Shown here: positions 1 through 5,542 of the stretch, piece by piece
Layout: each line of letters opens with the position of its first letter
How positions within the stretch are numbered: the first letter of the stretch is position 1
Assembly: GCA_946056785.1 (NCBI GenBank)
Contig: CAMGKS010000025.1
Coordinates: 1 to 11,599 of the forward strand
Reading direction: 5' to 3'
Source of the DNA: an uncultured Clostridia bacterium
GTDB lineage: Bacteria > Bacillota > Clostridia > Christensenellales > CAG-917
Length of the DNA: 11,599 nt
Notes under the pieces: generated by a model
Seen by the model: only the letters and a program-made list of their open reading frames with translations
Told to the model about the DNA's origin: nothing
Databases searched by the model: none
Made by a program: the position numbers and the translations under genes

Positions 1-22
1 TAAATTAATAAATAATAAAATT

Positions 23-913
23 ATGAAAAATTTTGTTTATGGCGATAAGAAAGATATATTTTACACCGAAATGGCGATTGATTGCGTAGAAAAGAAAAAC
101 AACGATTTTACCAAAACGCAGCAGTTGGGGTTTGTCGAAAAATTCGTTACTAATATAAAGACGGAACAAATTGCCAAAGAACTTGGTAAGCCGAGAGGAG
201 TTTACGTTACGATTGACGTAAAAAAAGGTTCGCTTAACGATTCCGATAAGAATTTTTTAATAAAAGTTTTGGGCAATTCGATTAAGGATATGAGCATTTA
301 TAGCGGCGGCGTAAAAAAGAACATATTAATTGTAGGACTTGGCAACGGCGGACTTGTTGCGGACAGCCTGGGTCCGGAGGTAGCAGACAGAGTTAAAGTG
401 ACTCGTAACATAATTAAAGAAGGAATGAACAGCAGGTTTTTAAAGTCGTTAGCGAGCGTCGCACCGAACGTATATGGGAAAACGGGCATAGAATCGTTTG
501 ACGTCGTAAAAGGAATTATAACGCAAATTAAGCCCGATTTGGTAATTGCAATAGATACGCTGTGTACGGCAAAGGTGGGTAGAATCGGTAAGAGTTTTCA
601 ACTGTCGACTGCCGGAATTGAGCCTGCCAGCGGAGTAAACGGAGGCAGAACAGGTCTTAATTTTTCCACGCTGAAAGTGCCTACTTTAGCCATAGGCGTT
701 CCTCTTGTTGCCAAACTTGACAAAGTAATTTTCAATGCGATTTCAAGTTATGATTTAAAAATGAAAAGAGAAACAGACGCCGCTAAATATTCGCAGATTC
801 TTGTTGAAAGTAATTTGCCGGGATTGATAATTGCCCCAAAGGAAATCGACGTATTAACCGATTGGACAGCGAACGTTATTGCCGAAGCTATAAATTATGC
901 GGCATTCGGATAA
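23..913 (+). CDS. gpr: GPR germination protease (spore protease, peptidase family A25)
   Basis: GPR starts the breakdown of small acid-soluble spore proteins (SASPs) during germination; it is made in the forespore as an inactive zymogen. The 296-residue product shows the family blocks in order: the glycine-rich GLGNGG at about 105-110, ADSLGPEVADRV around 113-124, VIAIDTL at 174-180, and the C-terminal APKEIDVL at 271-278. D114 and D178 fall where the family's two essential aspartates are expected. Residues 15-20 read TEMAID, which resembles the SASP cleavage consensus (T/S)E-(F/I)A(S)E. This is the expected zymogen self-processing site, leaving a propeptide of about 16 residues. Length is slightly shorter than the Bacillus enzymes. 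There is no clear Shine-Dalgarno before the ATG, only AT-rich sequence, and the promoter (typically sigma-G) would lie outside the window. The gene converges on the racemase-like gene with only an 18-bp gap and no hairpin terminator between them. Confidence 0.96.
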   Translation: MKNFVYGDKKDIFYTEMAIDCVEKKNNDFTKTQQLGFVEKFVTNIKTEQIAKELGKPRGVYVTIDVKKGSLNDSDKNFLIKVLGNSIKDMSIYSGGVKKNILIVGLGNGGLVADSLGPEVADRVKVTRNIIKEGMNSRFLKSLASVAPNVYGKTGIESFDVVKGIITQIKPDLVIAIDTLCTAKVGRIGKSFQLSTAGIEPASGVNGGRTGLNFSTLKVPTLAIGVPLVAKLDKVIFNAISSYDLKMKRETDAAKYSQILVESNLPGLIIAPKEIDVLTDWTANVIAEAINYAAFG

Positions 914-931
914 CTTGTATCATTGGATATT

Positions 932-1609
932 TCAGTAAAATTCACGACTTAAAAGCCTTTTTAAAATTTGCGTGTATAATGCCGAATCGTCGTTTCCTGA
1001 AAATTTAAACGAAACTCTTCCCGTATGAGAGGACGGGACTATTACGTTTTCGATGTTTTCTAAAAGCAGATCAGTTCCGTCAAGTATATTTTTGCTTTCA
1101 AGAAGAGCTTTAAGGTTGCGTTTGATAAAATTGTAATGCGTACAACCTATTGAGACGCTTTCAGTCTTTATAAAATCGCTTAACGTGTCGAACAAATAAT
1201 TGTCGATTGCCGTAAAATCATCGTTATTTAGCAAAGTCGTCTGAATAATATATGCGAGGCACGGAGTGTCAGCAACTTTACATTTTGGCGACAACGTTTT
1301 AATGGTATTAGGAGTAGCTATTAAAAGAGTGTTTTCGTTTTCAATTTTCGGAGTTAAAGTAAAAACCGTTTCATCGTTTTTGACGATTGATGAAGCAGTG
1401 TAGCAGGCTATAATTTGAACGTCGCTTTCTGTTTTTAAAAATTTTAAAGTTTCCGTGAGATTGTTTTTTAGAGATTCTACGTTCTTTTGCCCGAAAGGAA
1501 AATTTGCATTATCCGCATAATATAAATAGTCGCAATCGGGAAATACGGAAATCATACGCGCCAAAGTCGTTAAGCCACCTATTCCGCTGTCATAAACCGC
1601 AATCTTCAT
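932..1609 (-). CDS. Divergent glutamate racemase (MurI)-like protein of the Asp/Glu racemase superfamily
   Basis: MurI interconverts L- and D-glutamate for peptidoglycan using two cysteines. The N-terminus (IAVYDSGIGGLTTL) is a textbook MurI start, which fixes the start codon. D7/S8, D33 (YADNANFPFG in place of the usual GDxARxPYG) and both cysteines, C69 in ACYTAS and C156 in GCTHY, are present. Several things are odd. The product has 225 residues against roughly 260-270 for MurI. The near-invariant ACNTAS is ACYTAS, so the substrate-binding Asn is Tyr70. The block that normally reads like ACPLFVPLxE is replaced by DTPCLAYIIQ, with no evident catalytic-region Glu. It could be a racemase with altered specificity, a paralogue with another role, or a decaying copy, although the frame is intact. 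The region upstream of the ATG (CATATTTTAAAC) shows no Shine-Dalgarno. The gene lies 207 bp downstream of the kinase gene on the same strand. Confidence 0.8.
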   Translation of the reverse strand: MKIAVYDSGIGGLTTLARMISVFPDCDYLYYADNANFPFGQKNVESLKNNLTETLKFLKTESDVQIIACYTASSIVKNDETVFTLTPKIENENTLLIATPNTIKTLSPKCKVADTPCLAYIIQTTLLNNDDFTAIDNYLFDTLSDFIKTESVSIGCTHYNFIKRNLKALLESKNILDGTDLLLENIENVIVPSSHTGRVSFKFSGNDDSALYTQILKRLLSREFY

Positions 1610-1816
1610 AGTTTAAAATATGATGTAGCGGCAAAAAAATTTACATCTATCAAAAAATTTATGAATTTACGTAACAAATGAACGGCAAAATTTGTTTATA
1701 AAACTATTATGGAAGTCGTTTAAACAGTAAATGTGAAAAAGTCCAATTAAATGCAAAGAGCGTTTAAAGTCGATATTATTAAAATAAATCGTCAACGCAA
1801 ATAAGCAAAATACCTA

Positions 1817-2647
1817 CTATTTAATCTCGCTTCGATTTATTAAATATGGCAAACATTTTTCAAGGTTCAGACCGTATCTTAGATCCGTATTTTTTGTTAC
1901 GGTGGACTTAATTGCTAAACGGATGAAATCTACCGCTTTTTGAGCGGCGTCAGGAAAAGTCATTCCGTCCAGAACGGATGAGACGACAATCGAAGAGAGA
2001 ATATCGCCCGCACCATGGATACGTTCTTCAAATTTTTCGTTGAATTGAAAGGAAATCATACCGTTGGAAAGAGTAGCTGTTCCGCATAAATTGCCGTCGG
2101 TCACTCCGGATAAAACAACGCACGGCAAACCTTGCTTTTTAAAAGCGTTTAAAATCAATTTTGCATTTTCTACGTCGGTCGATTCGCATTCCGTTGTATC
2201 CGAAAGCATTCTGCCTTCTGTAAAATTAGGCAATAACACGTCGGCAAGACTTGCAAGTTCACGCATTTTATTGAAGTATTGCAAGTCGAATACGCTGTAT
2301 AAAGAACCGTCGTCCGCCATAGCCGGGTCTATTGCTACCAAGCGACCGGCGGATTTAAAATCTTTTGCAATTTCGATAGCGGCGTCAACGGCCGAAATAG
2401 TTCCCAAAAATCCCGTATATAGGCAGTCGAATTCCGCCTTTATGCTTTTAAAATGATTGTAAGCAGGAAGAATACTGTCTGACAGGTCGGTAAAAGTAAA
2501 GTTGTCGATTGCCGTTTGTGTTGAATAAATGGCAGTCGGCAAGGCTACTAATTCGTTGCCTAAAGCGGAAACGATAGGGATAGCCGCCGTCAGTGAGCAT
2601 CTGCCTATCGAGGAAAAATCTTGAAGCGATAAAATGCGTTTGTTCAT
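1817..2647 (-). CDS. pdxY: Pyridoxal/pyridoxamine kinase (PdxY/PdxK-type, ribokinase family)
   Basis: A cytosolic ATP-dependent kinase of the vitamin B6 salvage pathway, which phosphorylates pyridoxal, pyridoxamine or pyridoxine at the 5' position. The 276-residue product matches the family's length. The N-terminal LQDFSSIGRCSLTAAIP block and the following ALPTAIYSTQT are typical of the Firmicute pyridoxamine-kinase branch. IDPAMADDGSLY (107-117) corresponds to the VDPVMGDxGxLY motif, LPNFTE (139-144) to the NxTE motif, and HGAGDILSS (211-219) to the GTGD anion hole with catalytic Asp215. A ThiD-like hydroxymethylpyrimidine kinase is the main alternative, but the IGRCSLT and YST signatures favour the B6 kinase. 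The stop is TAG. No Shine-Dalgarno is visible. A GATAAT hexamer ends 8 bp before the ATG, so the transcript could begin at or next to the start codon. The gene points the same way as the racemase-like gene but is separated by 207 bp. Confidence 0.9.
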   Translation of the reverse strand: MNKRILSLQDFSSIGRCSLTAAIPIVSALGNELVALPTAIYSTQTAIDNFTFTDLSDSILPAYNHFKSIKAEFDCLYTGFLGTISAVDAAIEIAKDFKSAGRLVAIDPAMADDGSLYSVFDLQYFNKMRELASLADVLLPNFTEGRMLSDTTECESTDVENAKLILNAFKKQGLPCVVLSGVTDGNLCGTATLSNGMISFQFNEKFEERIHGAGDILSSIVVSSVLDGMTFPDAAQKAVDFIRLAIKSTVTKNTDLRYGLNLEKCLPYLINRSEIK

Positions 2648-3083
2648 AAAAACATATTATCACTAAAAGCGAATTGTGGCAACAAATTAAATAATTATCA
2701 TTACAGCATAATTAAATTTGACGGTAGTTTATGGCAATTTAAAATAAAAAACGAATAAAGCATAAAGTCTAAGCAAACAATATAAATTTAAAATCCGAAA
2801 ATTAAAAATACGATTTAAAATTTTATTTAGCGATATTTAAAACGAAATTTCCGATTGCGTTTTAAGACGTATTAATATTATTCTTTAACTTGAGTTTAAC
2901 GTGATATTTTAGTTGTTAATCATCAAACGTAACGTTAGTTAAAATTATAGTTTTTATAAACAAAAATGCATTGATAACGACGCATTGATAGCGTGACTTT
3001 AAATGCCATGAAAACGGTTGCTAGTTTATTGTTGCGGCTTTAAATGGTAAAACAAAAGGCACCAAAACGATGCCTTTTGTTTT
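2648..3083. other. AT-rich intergenic region without genes
   Basis: No protein-coding frame with family similarity or a ribosome binding site was found on either strand, and I saw no tRNA fold. The left end must hold the upstream region of the B6 kinase gene. The right end holds the terminator hairpin of the SRP RNA. Between them are long A/T runs, an imperfect 14-bp direct repeat at 2968-2995 and loose inverted TAACGT/ACGTTA elements near 2898-2938. A low-complexity small RNA cannot be excluded by eye. Confidence 0.6.
2968..2995. repeat. Imperfect tandem 14-bp direct repeat (2 copies)
   Basis: GCATTGATAACGAC at 2968-2981 is followed directly by GCATTGATAGCGTG at 2982-2995, with 11 of 14 positions identical. 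It lies in the AT-rich gap about 50 bp beyond the SRP RNA terminator. Function is unknown; it may be chance or a small protein-binding site. Confidence 0.5.
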
Positions 3084-3086
3084 ACC
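3046..3086 (-). terminator. Intrinsic terminator of the SRP RNA (perfect 16-bp stem)
   Basis: The arms GGTAAAACAAAAGGCA (3046-3061) and TGCCTTTTGTTTTACC (3071-3086) are perfect inverted repeats around a 9-nt loop. Read on the minus strand, the GC-rich core GGCA/TGCC is followed by TTTTGTTTT, a good U-tract. It sits exactly at the 3' end of the SRP RNA, and its outer base pairs use the GGU of the RNA's terminal helix. The symmetric A/T tracts mean it could also work on the plus strand, although no plus-strand gene precedes it. Confidence 0.85.
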
Positions 3087-3350
3087 GTGCAGCCTCTTTC
3101 GATACATACTACCGAAGCGGAAACCGTGTAGGTAGCTCCTTCAAAGCTTCCTTGTGGCACACGCTAAAATCTGCTTAGTGCTGCTGCGGTCAAGCTCTGA
3201 CACGGTTCACAGCATAACGTTGCACAAGACCTTGCTATCAACACCCCTTGCACGGTGCAGCCTTCCATAGTCTGCACCTCGATCGGCATTCAACACCGCT
3301 ATAGCGGATTGCGGTTTACAGGGCACCGCTAGCTCCCCGTCTAGCACGGC
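3084..3350 (-). ncRNA. ffs: Signal recognition particle RNA, large Bacillus-type (SRP RNA with Alu domain)
   Basis: This is the RNA scaffold of the signal recognition particle, which binds Ffh and targets nascent membrane and secreted proteins to the Sec translocon. On the minus strand it begins GCCGTGCTAGACGGGG, followed by GCTAGCGGTGCCCTGTAA and GCAATCCGCTATAGCGG. This is close to the Bacillus subtilis scRNA Alu domain that I recall. It ends GCTGCACGGT; GCACGGU pairs with the 5' GCCGUGC to form the terminal helix. The S-domain core GTGTCAG...AGCAGCACTAAG (about 3175-3203) aligns with the Ffh-binding consensus, including AGCAGCA. The length of about 267 nt fits the roughly 270-nt large form. 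The apical loop departs from GGAA: the aligned segment is GCUUGACCGC, giving UGAC (URRC-like) or a UUGACC loop. It has its own upstream promoter candidate and a strong downstream terminator, so it is probably monocistronic. Ends are accurate to within a few bases. Confidence 0.95.
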
Positions 3351-3356
3351 TATATT

Positions 3357-3385
3357 ATATTAACATAATTGACCGCTTATAGCAA
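3357..3385 (-). promoter_or_regulatory. Probable sigma-A promoter of the SRP RNA
   Basis: On the minus strand TTGCTA (3385-3380) and TAATAT (3362-3357) are separated by 17 bp. The -10 element ends 6 bp before the first G of the RNA at 3350, which is the expected spacing. An overlapping TATAAT is a better hexamer but lies only 3 bp from that G. Confidence 0.6.
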
Positions 3386-3418
3386 GCACTTTTTTTGTCG
3401 CTTTCAGGCGGAAATTAA

Positions 3419-3441
3419 AAAGCATACTTTACGTATGCTTT
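3419..3441 (-). terminator. Probable terminator of the ABC exporter operon
   Basis: On the minus strand AAAGCATAC (3441-3433) and GTATGCTTT (3427-3419) form a 9-bp stem with a 5-nt loop, followed by a short run of T. It lies about 110 bp beyond the permease stop and upstream of the SRP RNA promoter, so it separates the two transcripts. The stem is A/T-rich and the U-tract is short, so strength is uncertain. Confidence 0.6.
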
Positions 3442-3551
3442 AAAATTAGTCCTTATAATCGATTGCGTTTTTATATGTTTATTTGTTTTCGATATGTTTA
3501 AGCAATAAATGAATTGCAATTTTTCTGTTAAATCACGAGTGGTTCAAATTG

Positions 3552-4349
3552 TTATAAATCACGTTTTTCGAAAGTTAAAACGGAAATTAACGATGAAATG
3601 AGAATCCACGCAATAGGAACAAAAGTGCATATCAAAATGGTTTCCGTACTTAACGTTGAAGCCACTGTGGACGAAAGACAAGTGCTTAAAAATGCGTTTG
3701 AAACTTCCTTTAAGCCCGTTTTACCCGCTACCGACGCAGCTAATACGACGGCTGAGATGACAAGGCTTTCAACAATATAGAAGCCGATCGAAAGACCAAT
3801 CGATCCGCCGCTTTTTCTGATTAACATCGAAATCATTACGAACACCGATGAATAGGCAAGTACGGACAAAAATTGCAATGCCATTCTTCCTATTAATGTT
3901 CCGAATTCGTTTGCGGTGAACTCTGTTCCGTAACCAATCATAATGCTGAATAAACCAGAGAAAATGTAGTTTGCCAAAATATAAATTACCGTAAGCACCA
4001 TAGCTTCGATAAAATACGTAAAGAAAACGTTTATTCTTCTGTTACCGCAGATGGCGGCGTTTCTCGTGGCACCGTTTTGAAACGAACCGCCAACGATAAG
4101 ACTTATGATTATTGCAAGTAAAAAAGTAGTATCCGTAGCTCCGACGTTTCCGATAATAACGCTTTTGCCCGAATAGGCAAGTCCCATAAGTTCAAACATC
4201 AATTCACTTCCGCTTCCGGAGGCCGCTTCCGATAATGAACGAGCGACGAGAGCGTTAATAAGCGTAAGAAAGAATACGACGATAAGACCTATCCAAATCG
4301 ATTTGAAAAATTTTGCTCTGTATAATTCGGCTTTAAGCAGGTTTTTCAT
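3552..4349 (-). CDS. ABC-2 type transporter permease (BcrB/LanE-like)
   Basis: This is the membrane subunit of an exporter, paired with the ATPase encoded directly upstream. The 265-residue product has a basic N-terminus (MKNLLKAELYRAKFF) and six hydrophobic segments at roughly 17-36, 74-92, 108-135, 155-177, 183-206 and 236-258. The stretch FQNGATRNAAICGNRR (90-105), after the second segment, resembles the FKNGTxRNxxxxGxSR block common in bacitracin/lantibiotic-type ABC-2 permeases. The ATG overlaps the ATPase TGA (shared ATGA, 4346-4349), which implies translational coupling, and GGAGG stands a suitable distance before it inside the ATPase gene. Substrate cannot be told from sequence; family members export antimicrobial peptides or unknown compounds. 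Only one permease is present, whereas LanFEG systems have two. Confidence 0.88.
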   Translation of the reverse strand: MKNLLKAELYRAKFFKSIWIGLIVVFFLTLINALVARSLSEAASGSGSELMFELMGLAYSGKSVIIGNVGATDTTFLLAIIISLIVGGSFQNGATRNAAICGNRRINVFFTYFIEAMVLTVIYILANYIFSGLFSIMIGYGTEFTANEFGTLIGRMALQFLSVLAYSSVFVMISMLIRKSGGSIGLSIGFYIVESLVISAVVLAASVAGKTGLKEVSNAFLSTCLSSTVASTLSTETILICTFVPIAWILISSLISVLTFEKRDL

Positions 4350-5371
4350 TGTCTGTTGCCTCCGAGTAGAGAAATAAAATAGTTTTCAATGTCGCCTTCG
4401 TTTGCGGAAATTGAAAAGATGACGATTCCGTTTTCAGCAAGTTTTTTGCTTATTTCCGACAGGCGGTTTACTAAGTCGTAACAGTAAACGGTTCCGTTAT
4501 TTGCGAGTTTGACGTTTTCGATTCCCATGCTTTTCAAAACGTCGATAGTCTTTGTCTGGTCGTCTACAACGAGCTTAATAAACGGTTTTACGATTTCGTT
4601 AAGTTCCGTTTCATCGATTTCTTTAACAAGTTTTCCGTTTGCCATAACGCCATAGCAATCGGCAACTTTGGATAATTCCGAAATAAGGTGACTGGATATG
4701 ACGATTGTCAAGTTCTTTTCCCGGTTGAGCTTTAAAATTAAGTTTCTCACAGCCTGAATCGCTTCCGGGTCTAAACCGTTTACAGGTTCGTCGAGAATGA
4801 GAAGTTCGGGAGAACCTAAAAGTGCGAATGCCAAACCTAAACGTTGTTTCATGCCGAGCGAGTAGGCGGAAAACTTCTTATGGATTTCGTTTCCTAATCC
4901 CACGAGGTCGATGAGTTCGATAATTTGTTTTTCATCGTAACAACCTTTTTGTAACGCCATATATTTGAGATTTTCAAATGCGGTGAGCTTTGCTGAAAAA
5001 GAAGGGTATTCGATAAGATATCCGATTTTCTTTCGGCTTTCGGCAATTGACGTAGCGTCGTTAAACAATTCGATAGTACCGTTATCCGGTTTTGCAAGCC
5101 CTAAAATTATTTTGAATAACGTAGTTTTGCCAGCGCCGTTTTTTCCGATAAGTCCGTAAATGTCGCCTTGTCGCACGGAAACGTTTACGCTGTCGACAGC
5201 CGCTTTGTTTTTATAAAATTTGGATAAATTTTCCGTTTTTATAACGTATGGACGCAAATTGCGGTCGGTTTTTGCCTGAAAGCCGTTATTTTCGGAAATA
5301 TCGCTGTCAGTTGCGGTTTTAATTTCTCCTTTTACAAAATCAAATTCAAAATCTTGTTTTATATTTTCCAT
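4346..5371 (-). CDS. ABC transporter ATP-binding protein (BcrA/LanF-like)
   Basis: This is the cytoplasmic nucleotide-binding subunit that powers the permease encoded just downstream. Walker A is GKNGAGKT (76-83), the ABC signature is YSLGMKQRL (170-178), Walker B is LLILDEPVNGLDP (190-202), and the switch histidine is H228 in SSH. The Q-loop region reads IGYLIEYPSF, with Glu where the usual Gln would be, as is common in the BcrA/drug-exporter branch. Residues 1-43 form an acidic, low-complexity extension before the ABC domain. A later start is therefore possible, but the ATG used here has an AGAGG ribosome binding site and a promoter at the right distance, so I keep it. About 110 residues follow the ABC domain, as in BcrA-type proteins. 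No two-component system or regulator gene is adjacent. Confidence 0.93.
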   Translation of the reverse strand: MENIKQDFEFDFVKGEIKTATDSDISENNGFQAKTDRNLRPYVIKTENLSKFYKNKAAVDSVNVSVRQGDIYGLIGKNGAGKTTLFKIILGLAKPDNGTIELFNDATSIAESRKKIGYLIEYPSFSAKLTAFENLKYMALQKGCYDEKQIIELIDLVGLGNEIHKKFSAYSLGMKQRLGLAFALLGSPELLILDEPVNGLDPEAIQAVRNLILKLNREKNLTIVISSHLISELSKVADCYGVMANGKLVKEIDETELNEIVKPFIKLVVDDQTKTIDVLKSMGIENVKLANNGTVYCYDLVNRLSEISKKLAENGIVIFSISANEGDIENYFISLLGGNRQ

Positions 5372-5387
5372 AATAACCTCTGGATTT

Positions 5388-5415
5388 ATTATACACGCTT
5401 TATTATTTTAGTCAA
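5388..5415 (-). promoter_or_regulatory. Promoter of the ABC exporter operon
   Basis: On the minus strand TTGACT (5415-5410) and TATAAT (5393-5388) are separated by 16 bp. This is close to the sigma-A consensus and leaves a short leader containing the AGAGG ribosome binding site before the ATG at 5371. Confidence 0.75.
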
Positions 5416-5451
5416 TTAACATTTATTATACAATCAATTACGTTCATTTAT

Positions 5452-5481
5452 TTGACTTTTTCGCTAATGTGAAATTATAAT
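5452..5481 (+). promoter_or_regulatory. Promoter of ileS
   Basis: TTGACT (5452-5457) and TATAAT (5476-5481) are separated by 18 bp, and the expected transcript start is near 5488. The leader of about 55 nt is too short for a T-box riboswitch, and no TGGNACCGCG T-box sequence is seen, although many Firmicute ileS genes have one. The -35 elements of this promoter and the divergent ABC promoter are 36 bp apart. Confidence 0.75.
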
Positions 5482-5542
5482 AAATAACAAAATAACAATA
5501 TAAAATAATTGCTATTATAGTATTTTAATTGAGGAAAGAAAT

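Noticed and set aside
2064..2456. 130-residue plus-strand open frame
   Set aside because: Antisense shadow of the B6 kinase; no recognisable domain.
3046..3086. Perfect inverted repeat considered as insertion-sequence ends
   Set aside because: Only a 9-nt loop, no transposase, no target duplication, and placement at the SRP RNA 3' end explains it as a terminator.
3040..3360. tmRNA or RNase P RNA considered for the GC-richer block
   Set aside because: The Alu-domain 5' sequence, the AGCAGCA loop and the pairing ends identify SRP RNA; no Ala-tRNA-like ends or RNase P core motifs.
5372..5542. T-box riboswitch upstream of ileS
   Set aside because: The gap is 171 bp and is filled by two divergent promoters; no T-box consensus, specifier stem or terminator hairpin.
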